A stretch of 64,000 nt of DNA, taken from contig QBVD01000046.1 in assembly GCA_003058525.1 (NCBI GenBank), forward strand, positions 104,082 to 168,081, given 5' to 3'. Below, in pieces: positions 19,120-29,050 of this stretch; position 1 is the stretch's first letter, and each line of letters begins with the position of its first letter. The notes beneath the pieces were generated by a model. It was not told the origin of the DNA, ran no database searches, and was given only the letters and a program-made list of their open reading frames with translations. Position numbers and translations under genes: made by a program. Origin of the DNA: a gamma proteobacterium symbiont of Ctena orbiculata (GTDB taxonomy: Bacteria; Pseudomonadota; Gammaproteobacteria; Chromatiales; Chromatiaceae).

Positions 19120-21108
19120 TCAGGCAGAAACCTCGTTGATGGCAGCAGCCACTTTTTCAGCGGTGAAGCCAAACGCTTTGAACAGTTCTCCAGCCGGTGC
19201 CGATTCACCAAATCGGTTGATACCTATCACCTTGCCGTTGAGGCCGACGTATTTATACCAGCCATCGGTGACTGCAGCTTCCACAGCCACACGCGCGGTC
19301 ACATTCGAGGGCAATACCGACTCTTTGTAGGCGGCTTCCTGTTCATCAAACAGTTTGGTATTCGGCATGGATACCACACGCACATTCTTGCCGGAATCGG
19401 CAGCGGCCTGAATGGCGATGCCCACTTCCGATCCGGTTGCGATAACGATCGCATCGGGGGTACCGTCGCAATCACTGATCACATAGCCACCCTTTGCGAT
19501 ATTCGCAATCTGCTCGTCACTACGTTCCTGGTGTGCCAGGCCCTGGCGGGAAAAGATCAATGAGGAAGGTCCGTCTTTCTTCTCAATGGCGGCCTTCCAG
19601 GCGACGGCCGTTTCGACGCCGTCGCAGGGACGCCATACATCCATGTTCGGAATCATGCGCAGGGTTGGAATCTGCTCGATCGGCTGATGGGTGGGGCCGT
19701 CCTCGCCCAGACCGATGGAATCGTGGGTATAGACAAAGATCGAGCGCAATTTCATCAATGCCGCCATGCGTAATGCATTACGGGCATATTCGGAGAACAT
19801 CAGGAAAGTGCCGCCATAGGGGATAAATCCACCGTGCAGTGCGACACCATTCATGATTGCGGACATGCCAAACTCACGCACGCCGTACGAGAGATAGTTA
19901 CCGTCGGTGTTGCCATCGGTGATCGAGCTCGATCCGGACCAGGCGGTCAGGTTCGAGGGGGTCAGGTCGGCTGACCCACCCATAAATTCAGGCAACAGGG
20001 GACCATAACCGTTGAGTGCGTTTTGCGATGCCTTACGGGTTGCCGGCGATTCTGCCTTGGCGTTGACCTCAGCGATGAATTTGGCGGCCTCCTCATCCCA
20101 GTTTGCGGGCAGATCACCCCCCATGCGCCGCTTGAATTCCGCCGCGAGTTCCGGATTGGCCTCGGCATAGGCCGTAAACTTATCATTCCATGCGTTTTCG
20201 GCACCGGTGCCTGCATCCTTCGCATCCCAGCCCGCATAGATCTCATCAGGAACCACGAACGGCTCATGCGACCAACCCAGCTGTTCCCGGGTGGCGGCGA
20301 TTTCATCATCACCCAGTGGGGCGCCATGACAGTCATGACTACCCGCCAGATTGGGTGAACCGAAACCGATGGTGGTCTTGCAGCAGATCAGTGACGGCTT
20401 GTCGCTCATCGACTTGGCTGCCTCGATCGCCTGATCCACGGCATCCGCATCATGGCCGTCCACATCGCGAATCACATGCCAGCCGTAGGATTCGAAACGG
20501 CTAGGCGTATCATCGGTAAACCAACCTTCGGTCTCACCGTCGATGCTGATACCGTTGTCATCCCAGAAAGCGATCAGCTTGCCCAGACCCAGGGTACCCG
20601 CCAGTGAACAGGCTTCATGTGAAATACCCTCCATCATGCAGCCGTCACCAAGAAATGCATAGGTGTTGTGGTCAACGATCTCATGACCTGGCTTGTTGAA
20701 TTGTGCTGCAAGGGTTTTTTCGGCCAGGGCCATACCAACCGCATTGGTGATACCTTGTCCCAGCGGTCCGGTGGTTGTCTCAACACCCGGTGCATAACCG
20801 TACTCCGGGTGACCCGGGGTCTTGGAGTGCAGCTGGCGGAAACTCTTCAGGTCATCGATACTCAATCCATAGCCGGTCAGGTGCAGCAGTGAATAGATAA
20901 GCATTGAACCATGACCGTTGGAGAGAACAAAGCGGTCGCGATCCGCCCACTCCGGATTGGCCGGATTGTGCTTCATGTGGTTGTTCCACAGCACCTCTGC
21001 GATATCGGCCATACCCATGGGCGCACCAGGATGACCCGAATTGGCTTTCTGTACGGCATCCATACTCAGGGCACGTATGGCATTGGCGAGTTCTCTTCGT
21101 GAGGACAT
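19120..21108 (-). CDS. tkt: Transketolase
   Basis: The 662-residue enzyme has the thiamine-pyrophosphate motif beginning [13 protein letters not shown] and ending [10 protein letters not shown], the [16 protein letters not shown] segment and the transketolase signature around [17 protein letters not shown]. It moves two-carbon units in the pentose phosphate and Calvin pathways. A strong ribosome site (GGAGGGG) precedes the ATG. It is the first gene of the cluster; the 285 bases upstream (21109-21393) hold the presumed promoter, in which I see no clear CbbR-type site. Confidence 0.97.
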   Translation of the reverse strand: MSSRRELANAIRALSMDAVQKANSGHPGAPMGMADIAEVLWNNHMKHNPANPEWADRDRFVLSNGHGSMLIYSLLHLTGYGLSIDDLKSFRQLHSKTPGHPEYGYAPGVETTTGPLGQGITNAVGMALAEKTLAAQFNKPGHEIVDHNTYAFLGDGCMMEGISHEACSLAGTLGLGKLIAFWDDNGISIDGETEGWFTDDTPSRFESYGWHVIRDVDGHDADAVDQAIEAAKSMSDKPSLICCKTTIGFGSPNLAGSHDCHGAPLGDDEIAATREQLGWSHEPFVVPDEIYAGWDAKDAGTGAENAWNDKFTAYAEANPELAAEFKRRMGGDLPANWDEEAAKFIAEVNAKAESPATRKASQNALNGYGPLLPEFMGGSADLTPSNLTAWSGSSSITDGNTDGNYLSYGVREFGMSAIMNGVALHGGFIPYGGTFLMFSEYARNALRMAALMKLRSIFVYTHDSIGLGEDGPTHQPIEQIPTLRMIPNMDVWRPCDGVETAVAWKAAIEKKDGPSSLIFSRQGLAHQERSDEQIANIAKGGYVISDCDGTPDAIVIATGSEVGIAIQAAADSGKNVRVVSMPNTKLFDEQEAAYKESVLPSNVTARVAVEAAVTDGWYKYVGLNGKVIGINRFGESAPAGELFKAFGFTAEKVAAAINEVSA

Positions 21109-21393
21109 TGACCCCTCCTGATTAGAAAAAGTTAGTAATCTGTATCTGTCGGATAAAAGTTATTGTGTGGCAAGCCACTGAATTCGTTATCAATAAACCC
21201 CATTTTCACACCCCTACGCATTGATATTTATCGGTGTACCGGGATGTTGACCCCTATTGCATAACCGAAGTCCGGAAGGGCAAAAGGTGAGCTATTCTGA
21301 CCCAAGCCCCCTATCTGGGCAAAGCAGCTGACTTTACGGGGCAATAAGCTGGCTTGATGAATAAACCCTAATATCCTAATAAACAATGCAGTT

Positions 21394-21963
21394 TCAAGTA
21401 GTTGGCTCTTCTCTCCACTTGATTGAGCAACCCATGCTGGGTATTTGCTCCTGCGGTCCATGACCCGTTTCAGCCACCAATTTCATGGCTTCATAGAGAT
21501 CCCGCCGCACATCTGAGGGAGCTGTCTCTTTGCGACTCTCATCCAGGCGGCCACGATACTGCAGCTCCAGCGCCGCATTGTAGCCAAAGAAGTCGGGGGT
21601 ACAGACGGCGCCATAGGCCTTGGCGACGGCCTGGGTCTCATCAAACAGATAGGGAAAGGGATAACCCATTTGCTCGGCAACCCGTTGCATATTTTCGAAT
21701 GAGTCCTCTGCATATTCGGCAGGATCGTTCGACATGATTGCCACAGTATTGATGCCAAGTTGAGCTAACTCTTTGGTATCCCGAACAATCCTCTGCTGCA
21801 CAGCCTTGACATACGGACAGTGATTACAGATGAACATCACCAGTAAACCGCGCTCACCAGCACACTGCTGCAGGGACCAATCCCGGCCGTCGACACCCGG
21901 TAAATTAAAATCCGGGGCGGGTGCGCCAAAGTCGCATATTGGGGTTTGTAAGGAAACCATCAT
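21394..21963 (-). CDS. Thioredoxin-fold (AhpC/TSA-like) protein
   Basis: The start at 21963 (ATG ATG, with AAGGG seven bases upstream) gives 189 residues; the 35 codons further upstream look non-coding. The protein has APDFNLPGVDG typical of peroxiredoxin/TlpA folds and the pair Cys46-Cys49 in FICNHCPYVKAV. This subfamily is common in bacteria as an unassigned redoxin. It probably reduces peroxides or disulfides in the cytoplasm, since no signal peptide is seen. It is divergent from metK. Confidence 0.8.
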   Translation of the reverse strand: MMVSLQTPICDFGAPAPDFNLPGVDGRDWSLQQCAGERGLLVMFICNHCPYVKAVQQRIVRDTKELAQLGINTVAIMSNDPAEYAEDSFENMQRVAEQMGYPFPYLFDETQAVAKAYGAVCTPDFFGYNAALELQYRGRLDESRKETAPSDVRRDLYEAMKLVAETGHGPQEQIPSMGCSIKWREEPTT

Positions 21964-22140
21964 TGATCCCTTTAATACTATGAATTGATTGTGGGGTGGG
22001 GCATTATGCAAAAAGCAGGCTGATGTGTAAAATCCCGATTTCTCATGTAGCTGACACAATCTGTTCACAGCTCGAGATCCGGCATCGTGTGATACTGGAA
22101 AAACTCCTCACATACACCTGTTGAAGTCTAAGGAATTTTG

Positions 22141-23325
22141 ATGGCAAGAGATTTTATTTTTACATCCGAGTCAGTTTCAGAAGGTCACCCAGATAAAGTC
22201 GCCGACCAAATCTCGGATGCCATGCTGGATGCTATATTACAAACCGATCCCAACCCGGACAGGGCACGTGTGGCATGTGAAACGCTGATCAAGACCGGCG
22301 CTGTCATCGTTGCCGGCGAGATCAGCACCGAGGCATGGATTGATCTTGACGACCTGGTCAGAGAGGTTGTGTGTAATATCGGTTACACCAGCTCAGACGT
22401 AGGTTTCGACGGTTCCACCTGTGCGGTAATGTCCCTGATCGGCAAACAGTCCGGCGATATTGCGCAGGGTGTCGATCGAACCAGCCCTGAAGAACAGGGA
22501 GCCGGCGACCAGGGGATGATGTTCGGCTACGCCACCAATGAGACTGACGTGCTGATGCCGGCACCGATCACCTACGCCCATCGGTTGGTTCAAAGGCAAT
22601 CGGAAATACGCAAGGCCGGAATCCTGCCGTGGCTGCGTCCGGATGCCAAAAGCCAGGTCACGCTGCGTTATGAGGACGGCAAGGTCAGCGGTATCGGTGC
22701 CGTGGTACTGTCGACCCAGCACGATCCGGATATCGATAACGCCCATCTGCGCGAAGCTGTGATGGAGAATATCATCCAACCGGTCCTGCCCAAGGAGTGG
22801 CTGGATCAATGCCCCCAGGAGAAGATCCATATCAACCCGACCGGCAGCTTTGTCATCGGTGGCCCGGTGGGTGACTGCGGTCTTACCGGACGTAAAATCA
22901 TTGTAGATACCTATGGTGGCTCCGCACGTCATGGTGGAGGCGCTTTTTCGGGTAAAGATCCATCCAAGGTTGATCGTTCAGCCGCCTATGCCGGCCGCTA
23001 CGTGGCGAAAAACGTTGTTGCCGCCGGACTGGCGGACCGCTGTGAAATCCAGGTCTCCTATGCCATCGGCGTGGCTGAACCCACCTCAATCATGATCGAG
23101 ACCTTCGGTACCGGTAAAATAGCCGATGAGAAGATTGCGGAACTGGTGCGCCGGAACTTTGATTTGCGGCCCTACGGCATTCTGAAAATGCTGGACCTCC
23201 TGAACAGTGACCGTATCCAGTACAGAAAGACCGCCGCCTACGGACATTTCGGCCGTGAAGACGAGGGATTCACCTGGGAGCTCACGGACAAGGCAGAGCA
23301 GTTGCGGGAGGATGCCGGACTTTAA
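22141..23325 (+). CDS. metK: S-adenosylmethionine synthetase
   Basis: The ATG at 22141, with AGGA six bases upstream, gives 394 residues beginning [19 protein letters not shown], the conserved N-terminus of MetK. It shows [27 protein letters not shown] and the late [10 protein letters not shown] region. It makes SAM from methionine and ATP. It heads the methyl-cycle genes metK-ahcY-metF on the plus strand. Confidence 0.97.
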   Translation: MARDFIFTSESVSEGHPDKVADQISDAMLDAILQTDPNPDRARVACETLIKTGAVIVAGEISTEAWIDLDDLVREVVCNIGYTSSDVGFDGSTCAVMSLIGKQSGDIAQGVDRTSPEEQGAGDQGMMFGYATNETDVLMPAPITYAHRLVQRQSEIRKAGILPWLRPDAKSQVTLRYEDGKVSGIGAVVLSTQHDPDIDNAHLREAVMENIIQPVLPKEWLDQCPQEKIHINPTGSFVIGGPVGDCGLTGRKIIVDTYGGSARHGGGAFSGKDPSKVDRSAAYAGRYVAKNVVAAGLADRCEIQVSYAIGVAEPTSIMIETFGTGKIADEKIAELVRRNFDLRPYGILKMLDLLNSDRIQYRKTAAYGHFGREDEGFTWELTDKAEQLREDAGL

Positions 23326-23466
23326 GTTTAATAAAATTTTGAATTGATGTGCTCGCTGTACACGCTTCTTTATTAAATTTCCGGAGTCTTTTGGCGATAA
23401 AATAACCCGCGCGGAGCGCGCTCAGCAATTCACAATTCAACATTCATAATTCATAATTGAACTTCC
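23326..23466. other. Metk-ahcY spacer with AT-rich short repeats
   Basis: The spacer contains TTTAATAAA (23331 region) with its inverse TTTATTAAA (about 23370), a GC-rich GCGCGG/GCGCGC stretch, and then a run of near-repeats of AATTCA/ATTCATA (about 23427-23460) directly before the riboswitch. A similar ATTCATA run occurs upstream of pgk (about 17900-17925). No gene is visible. Confidence 0.5.
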
Positions 23467-23467
23467 T

Positions 23468-23541
23468 GACCGAGGAGCGCTGCAACGGGTGAACATCCGC
23501 CAGGCTCGGAAGGGATGCTTGATGCAATCAACCGCGCTCAC
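23468..23541 (+). promoter_or_regulatory. S-adenosylhomocysteine (SAH) riboswitch
   Basis: The sequence CCGAGGAGCGCTGCAAC followed by CAGGCTCGGA is the conserved core of the SAH riboswitch. CCGAG (23470-23474) pairs with CTCGG (23505-23509); GAGCGC (23475-23480) pairs with GCGCTC (23534-23539) as the pseudoknot; and a short stem-loop lies between. It ends about a dozen bases before the ahcY ribosome site, so SAH binding would raise ahcY expression. This class is known upstream of ahcY in beta- and gammaproteobacteria. Confidence 0.9.
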
Positions 23542-23566
23542 TCACGATAATCAGGAGATGACTACC

Positions 23567-25009
23567 ATGAGTGAGTTGACCAATTACAAAGTTACCGATT
23601 CGTCAAGTCAGTTTACCGACTATAAGATCGCCGACATATCACTGGCCGACTACGGACGCCGTGAGATTGCCATCGCTGAAACCGAGATGCCCGGTTTGAT
23701 GGCGATCAGGGAGAAATACGCCCCACAACAACCTCTCAAGGGAGCCCGCATCACCGGTTCCCTGCATATGACGATTCAGACCGCTGTACTCATCGAGACA
23801 CTGATTGCCCTTGGCGCCCAGGTTCGCTGGTGCTCCTGCAACATCTTCTCTACCCAGGATCATGCTGCTGCGGCGATTGCCGCCGAAGGGATTCCTGTGT
23901 ATGCCTGGAAGGGAGAGACATTGGAAGAGTATTGGTGGTGCACCGAGCAGGTCCTCAATTGGCCGGACGGCGCTGCCCCGAACATGATTCTCGACGATGG
24001 CGGTGACGCAACCCTGCTGGTCCATAAAGGGGTTGAATTCGCCGATTCAGGTGCGGTTCCCGAACCTCAGGATGACGACCCCGAGGAGTGGCGTGTAATC
24101 CTGGGGGTATTGAAACGCAGTCTTGAAGAGGACCCCAAGCGCTATCACCGTATGGCGGAATCGATAAAGGGCGTCACCGAGGAGACCACAACAGGTGTCC
24201 ATCGACTCTATCAGATGATGGAACAGGGTACGCTGCTCTTCCCGGCCATGAACGTTAACGACTCGGTCACCAAATCGAAGTTCGATAACCTATACGGCTG
24301 CCGTGAATCCCTGGTCGATGGCATCAAACGCGCTACCGACGTGATGATTGCCGGAAAAATTGCCGTGGTCGCCGGTTACGGCGATGTGGGCAAGGGTTGC
24401 GCACAGTCATTGCGTGGGCTGGGGGCTACAGTATGGATCACGGAAATCGATCCCATCTGCGCACTCCAGGCAGCGATGGAAGGCTATCGCGTGATCACCA
24501 TGGAAGTGGCGGCGCCCCAGGGTGATATCTTTGTCACCACAACCGGCAACTTCAAGATCATCACCCACGATCACATGGCGGCGATGAAAGACCAGGCGAT
24601 CGTGTGCAACATCGGACACTTCGACAATGAGATAGACATTGCCGGCATCCGCCACTATGCCTGGGAAGAGATCAAGCCCCAGGTGCACCATGTCATCTTC
24701 CCGGACGGCAAGCGCATTATCCTGCTCGCCGAGGGCAGATTGGTCAATCTGGGGTGTGCCACGGGACATCCAAGTTTTGTCATGTCCAACTCTTTTTCCA
24801 ATCAGGTATTGGCACAAATTGAGTTTTTCACCCATGCGGAAAACTACAAAAACGAGGTCTATGTACTGCCCAAAAAACTGGATGAAGAGGTAGCCCGGCT
24901 ACACCTGGAAAAGATCGGCGCCCATTTGACGACCCTCACCCAGGAACAGGCTGACTATATCGGCGTGCCTGTCGAAGGACCGTATAAACCCGATCACTAC
25001 CGCTACTGA
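23567..25009 (+). CDS. ahcY: Adenosylhomocysteinase (SAH hydrolase)
   Basis: The ATG at 23567 is chosen because AGGAG lies nine bases before it; the frame is open back to 23489, but that stretch is the riboswitch. The 480-residue enzyme has [28 protein letters not shown], the NAD-binding [17 protein letters not shown] and the C-terminal KPDHYRY. It splits SAH into adenosine and homocysteine, relieving product inhibition of methyltransferases, and is regulated by its substrate through the riboswitch. Confidence 0.97.
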   Translation: MSELTNYKVTDSSSQFTDYKIADISLADYGRREIAIAETEMPGLMAIREKYAPQQPLKGARITGSLHMTIQTAVLIETLIALGAQVRWCSCNIFSTQDHAAAAIAAEGIPVYAWKGETLEEYWWCTEQVLNWPDGAAPNMILDDGGDATLLVHKGVEFADSGAVPEPQDDDPEEWRVILGVLKRSLEEDPKRYHRMAESIKGVTEETTTGVHRLYQMMEQGTLLFPAMNVNDSVTKSKFDNLYGCRESLVDGIKRATDVMIAGKIAVVAGYGDVGKGCAQSLRGLGATVWITEIDPICALQAAMEGYRVITMEVAAPQGDIFVTTTGNFKIITHDHMAAMKDQAIVCNIGHFDNEIDIAGIRHYAWEEIKPQVHHVIFPDGKRIILLAEGRLVNLGCATGHPSFVMSNSFSNQVLAQIEFFTHAENYKNEVYVLPKKLDEEVARLHLEKIGAHLTTLTQEQADYIGVPVEGPYKPDHYRY

Positions 25010-25087
25010 CAGGTGCAGTTGAACCGGAATCGACTGATCCGCTTGCCAATCTGGCGGGCAGTTCCGCCATGCTGATCATTGATCGCG

Positions 25088-25124
25088 CATCAGGGTGCGG
25101 CTCCGCTGCATCCTGATGAGCTTT
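25088..25124 (+). terminator. Probable terminator or attenuator after ahcY
   Basis: CATCAGGGTGCGG and CGCTGCATCCTGATG form a long stem (two or three imperfect pairs) followed by AGCTTTT. The T-run is short, so partial read-through into metF is likely. Confidence 0.6.
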
Positions 25125-25172
25125 TCCAGCGACAGAGGCCAAATTAGAATTCAGTGCTAAATAGACCCAGCT

Positions 25173-26021
25173 ATGCATACAGAACATCAACAACGAAACT
25201 TCAGCTTCGAACTCTTCCCGCCAAAGACGGAAAAGGGTTTGGAAAACCTCAAACTGAATGTAGCTGAGCTGAACACCAAGCAGCCAGCCTACTTTTCTGT
25301 AACCTATGGTGCCGGCGGATCCACTCGGCAGCGGACATTCGATACTGTAGAGTGGCTGATGGATGAACAGATTACCACTGCTCCCCATCTCTCCTGTATC
25401 GGTGCCAATCGGGACGAAATTCTACAGATTCTCGAACACTACAAGTCGATAGGCATTCGCCATCTGGTTGCGCTGCGAGGCGATCTGCCCTCGGGCACAG
25501 GACTTGGTGAGCTAGGTGACCTGAACCATGCCAATCAACTGGTGGAACTGATCCAGGAGACCTATCCTCGCTTCTTTCATATCGAGGTCGCAGCCTATCC
25601 CGAGTTTCATCCCCAGGCGAACAGCCCGGAACAGGACCTGACTTATTTCAAGCGCAAGGTAGAAGCAGGTGCGGACAGCGCCATTACCCAATACTTCTAT
25701 AATGCCGATGCCTATTTTCGATTCCTCGATAACTGTCAGCAGCTGCAGATCGATATCCCAATAGTCCCTGGCATAATGCCGATAACAAATTTCACCCAAC
25801 TGGCCCGTTTCTCCGATGCCTGTGGTACGGAGATCCCCCGTTGGTTGAGAAAACGGCTTGAAGGATTCGGTGACGACCTGGAGGCGATTCGCAGCTACGG
25901 TACCGAGACCGTAATCCGGTTATGTGAGCGCCTATTGGAAGGGGGAGCACCGGGACTGCACTTCTACACCATGAATCATGCTAAACCGACCCTTGCTATC
26001 TGGCAGGCTCTATCACTGTAA
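25173..26021 (+). CDS. metF: 5,10-methylenetetrahydrofolate reductase
   Basis: The 282-residue protein has FSFELFPPKTEKG, the VTYGAGGSTR motif, HLVALRGDLP and ADSAITQYFYNAD, all typical of MetF. It is an FAD-dependent enzyme making methyl-THF for methionine synthesis. Together with metK and ahcY it forms a methyl-cycle set, though a probable attenuator separates it from ahcY. Degenerate MITE ends follow 14 bases after its stop. Confidence 0.96.
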   Translation: MHTEHQQRNFSFELFPPKTEKGLENLKLNVAELNTKQPAYFSVTYGAGGSTRQRTFDTVEWLMDEQITTAPHLSCIGANRDEILQILEHYKSIGIRHLVALRGDLPSGTGLGELGDLNHANQLVELIQETYPRFFHIEVAAYPEFHPQANSPEQDLTYFKRKVEAGADSAITQYFYNADAYFRFLDNCQQLQIDIPIVPGIMPITNFTQLARFSDACGTEIPRWLRKRLEGFGDDLEAIRSYGTETVIRLCERLLEGGAPGLHFYTMNHAKPTLAIWQALSL

Positions 26022-26034
26022 ACGCCGGGTCAAT

Positions 26035-26076
26035 AACAGGCCCTAGGGCCTGTTAAAACTAATCCGATTAGCCCTA
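26035..26076. repeat. Degenerate MITE termini (back-to-back ends)
   Basis: AACAGGCCCTAGGGCCTGTT (26035-26054) is a perfect 20-base palindrome formed by a right MITE end meeting a left end at a shared TA. The left end continues as AAAACTAATCCGATTAG and closes with CCCTA at 26072-26076, giving an end-only derivative of about 33 bp. The reverse of CTA at 26074-26076 is the stop codon of the hybrid kinase gene. Confidence 0.75.
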
Positions 26077-28200
26077 GGTAGGAACAGGATGCGGTTCTCC
26101 GGGAGAGGGTCGATTGATATTTAATCTGCACTGTTCGATGATTGCATCCAGCATCTCCGGTTCAACCGGTTTGGTCAGAAAACCGTCCATACCCGCTTCC
26201 ACACAACGATCAAACATCTCGTGCACACTGTTTGCAGTCAATGCATAGATCGGCATATAACGATGCTTGGGTTCGATGCTTCGATAACGCCGTGTAAATT
26301 CCAGTCCATCCATGTTGGGCATGCGCAGATCGATAAAGGCCAACTCATAGTCATCATCGGAAACCGCTTGCAGTGCCTCGCTGCCATCCTTGGTTATCCG
26401 CACCCTGTGACCGCGTTGGGTTAACAAGGTGGAGATCACTTTTGCCGCAATGGCGTTATCCTCGGCTAACAGTACATTGATACCCTGCTTATCCCCCGAT
26501 TCGATGTCAGCCGGGTATAGATTAAGTTGCCGGCTCGATCTGATACCCAGTGCCCGCATCGCCATCTGGGCAAACTCTGATGCGAGAAATGGTTTGAACA
26601 GGGTATTTTCAGGGTTTTTGATGACGCCCATATCCTGCATATGGCCACGATACCCGGCGATGATTAGAGGCAGTGTGGGCACTACCGCATGAGCCTTATA
26701 AAGAATCTCCTGTATGGATGTATCGTGTAATGAATCGCAGACCATCATTAACTCAACACTGTTGTCCAGGCTGGCAAGAAAATCACCTGGACGATTGGCA
26801 GTTATCACCTTCATGCACAGCTCCCGAGCAACTGAGCTATGCAACTCCATTGCCTTGGAATCCTCCTCATAGATGAGTATGCAGCGACCCTCTAGCTGAA
26901 AAGCCTCCCCCTCTTCCACCTGACCATCCCTCATCTGCAGTGGCAGCCTGACACTGAAGGCGGATCCCTCGCCCAACTGGCTGACGACTTCCACCGTCCC
27001 ACCCATCAGCCGGGTCAAATCACGCACCACAGTTGTGCCCAGTCCCGCTCCCTCAAAACGGCGTGCATTGCCGATATCCGCTTGCCAGAAACTCTCGAAC
27101 ACTGCCTCCTGGCGGTCTTGTGGAATACCGATGCCTGTATCCTCTACCCTGAGCAGAATATGGGGTTGAGCAAAAACTCCGGGGGCTTCCACCTTGTCCA
27201 ATTCGACGCGAATGTATCCTTTATCGGTAAATTTCACTGCATTACCCAGCAGATTAAACAGAATCTGCGAAATCCGTAGCCTGTCACCAAACAGTTCCTG
27301 CCCCACGTTTGGATCCACATGGCAGAAGAGCTCGATTTGCTTGTCATGAGCCATTTCTGCCTGGCTTGAGATAACACTCCTGACCAGGTTGCGAATATCG
27401 AACCATTCAGGCAGTAGTTCGAGTCTGTTGGCGTCGATTTTGGAGAGATCGAGCACATCACTGATCAATGACTTCAGCAGATGGGCCGATGATTGGATCG
27501 AGTGGAGATACTCTTTCTGTTCCATATCCAAGGGTGTTCCCTGCATCAGGCGGGTCATGCCGATAACACCGATCAAAGGTGTACGCAGCTCATGTGTCAT
27601 GGTTGTCAAGAAATCACCACGGGCCTTCTTTGCGGACTCCGCCTCCTGTTTGGCAAGGTAGAGTCGCCTCAAGAGGAAGTATTGATAGAGCGGGATCACC
27701 AGCAGTAGCAACAGGAAAAAGAAGGCATCGAAGCCATGGCTCTGCCAAGATTGCAGATAGATCAGCACCAGATTGTAAGCACTGAAATTGAGCAGGGTTG
27801 CCATCAGCAGGAGCCGTCTACCATATCTGGTCCCATAAGAGAGATAGATCCAGAGATAGATGAGGTAGAAAGGGCTGATGGCATCCGATGTCAGGACGAT
27901 TGCCAGGCTGGTTGCGCTGACATCGACCGCCAGCATGATCTCCTTTCTGAACGGCAATTCATGTCTGTATCCAACGTTGATCAGCACTGCCAGGAAGAAG
28001 ACAAAATAGCACCCATACAGGCTCAGATAGAGACTCGCACCAACCGGGTAATAATCCGAGGATGTACCCAGCCACATAAACAGGATACTGAACAGCCATA
28101 TGGCCAGTCTAACCAGTGCCTGTTGGTACTCTGAGTTTGACAACAGCTCAGGATCGGAAAGTTTAGCGAACATATGTGTGTCATCCCTTTCTAGACTCAA
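26074..28200 (-). CDS. RpfC-like hybrid sensor histidine kinase/response regulator
   Basis: The 708-residue protein has an N-terminal membrane domain with about five to six spans (28-178), a histidine-kinase dimerisation box with His203 in MTHELRTPL, an ATPase domain with NLLGNAVKFTDKG and VEDTGIGI, a degenerate receiver-like region (about 430-560) and a C-terminal receiver with phospho-acceptor Asp624 (FIDLRMPNMDG) and conserved Lys677. The N-terminus (EYQQALVRLAIWLF) resembles RpfC, the diffusible-signal-factor sensor. No Hpt domain follows, and no rpfF or rpfG is adjacent, so the ligand is unknown. The gene ends in a MITE terminus. Confidence 0.85.
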   Translation of the reverse strand: MSLERDDTHMFAKLSDPELLSNSEYQQALVRLAIWLFSILFMWLGTSSDYYPVGASLYLSLYGCYFVFFLAVLINVGYRHELPFRKEIMLAVDVSATSLAIVLTSDAISPFYLIYLWIYLSYGTRYGRRLLLMATLLNFSAYNLVLIYLQSWQSHGFDAFFFLLLLLVIPLYQYFLLRRLYLAKQEAESAKKARGDFLTTMTHELRTPLIGVIGMTRLMQGTPLDMEQKEYLHSIQSSAHLLKSLISDVLDLSKIDANRLELLPEWFDIRNLVRSVISSQAEMAHDKQIELFCHVDPNVGQELFGDRLRISQILFNLLGNAVKFTDKGYIRVELDKVEAPGVFAQPHILLRVEDTGIGIPQDRQEAVFESFWQADIGNARRFEGAGLGTTVVRDLTRLMGGTVEVVSQLGEGSAFSVRLPLQMRDGQVEEGEAFQLEGRCILIYEEDSKAMELHSSVARELCMKVITANRPGDFLASLDNSVELMMVCDSLHDTSIQEILYKAHAVVPTLPLIIAGYRGHMQDMGVIKNPENTLFKPFLASEFAQMAMRALGIRSSRQLNLYPADIESGDKQGINVLLAEDNAIAAKVISTLLTQRGHRVRITKDGSEALQAVSDDDYELAFIDLRMPNMDGLEFTRRYRSIEPKHRYMPIYALTANSVHEMFDRCVEAGMDGFLTKPVEPEMLDAIIEQCRLNINRPSPGEPHPVPT

Positions 28201-28214
28201 GCAACTCCATGCTG

Positions 28215-28381
28215 GCGCCTGTCAACTCCCATTCAATCACAGCTGATGGGCTGGGGCTGCTTTTCAGCCCGACGGCAGTATCATTCGCTCATATTAAGAC
28301 TACCGGATTTCGTTCATTCCGCATTACTGGACGAAAGAACAGTCTTGGCAGTACCGAATGGATAAGTGTTAACAGACCCTA
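28215..28381. repeat. Degenerate MITE copy with internal deletion
   Basis: The left part (GCCTGTCAACTCCCATTC) and the right part (TATCATTCGCTCAT through ATAAGTGTTAACAGACCCTA) align with the ends and 3' half of the intact copy, but about 100 internal bases are missing and many positions differ. It lies upstream of the hybrid kinase gene, within 28201-28657, which otherwise holds no gene that I can see. Confidence 0.7.
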
Positions 28382-28657
28382 GGGCCGCCCCACTACACCA
28401 CAGGGGTTAATATCAATGTAACATGATAGCAAGAAACAGGCTCATTTTTTACATCATGCAAGCAATTGATATAAAAGGATTAATAGAATCTGAACCGATA
28501 ACGCATCCGGCTGCGACGAGCAACATCAGGTAACCCGAGCAATCTCCTCCTAAGTTCTTGCAGCAATCAGCCGATGACTATCTTATCCGGACGAAACCCG
28601 TCTGGCAGTCCGGAATATCAGAACCGTCACTACCCGTAATATGTAAGGCTGAAAGCG

Positions 28658-29050
28658 ATGTATATTAAGAGGCCAAGCCAACACAACCAGGAAAACACGC
28701 TGCATCCCTCGGATCGGCGTACCATCAAGCGTCGTCACCTGATCTACTATCTGCGGGTATGGCAGATTGATCAAAACACAGTGATGGGGCATGTGGTTGA
28801 TATCAATACCGAGGGCATGATGCTGATCGGTGAAAGCCCGGTAAAGACCGGTGAAGAGATGCACCTCGAGCTCCGCCTGCCTGACAGTGAGGGTGAACTC
28901 AGGTCCATGAGATTCAAGGCAATCTGCCGTTGGAGTGATAAAGATATCAATTCCGCTTTTTACGATTCGGGATTTGAATTCATCGACAAATCCCCGGAGG
29001 CGGGCGAGACACTGCAGAAATTGATCGAAGAGTACGGGTTTACCGATTGA
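28658..29050 (+). CDS. PilZ-domain protein (probable c-di-GMP receptor)
   Basis: The 130-residue protein is a single PilZ domain: the RRTIKRR basic motif at 20-26 and DINTEGMML at 48-56 match the RxxxR and D/NxSxxG c-di-GMP-binding motifs. It is soluble and could act as a small adaptor for motility, pili or polysaccharide. It is transcribed away from the RpfC-like kinase, and its 3' end overlaps the convergent Nudix gene by 11 bases. An association with the kinase is suggested by position but not shown. Confidence 0.85.
   Translation: MYIKRPSQHNQENTLHPSDRRTIKRRHLIYYLRVWQIDQNTVMGHVVDINTEGMMLIGESPVKTGEEMHLELRLPDSEGELRSMRFKAICRWSDKDINSAFYDSGFEFIDKSPEAGETLQKLIEEYGFTD

Noticed and set aside
23489..23566. 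Extended N-terminus for ahcY (26 codons)
   Set aside because: The stretch is the SAH riboswitch and its expression platform; the real start at 23567 has a proper ribosome site.
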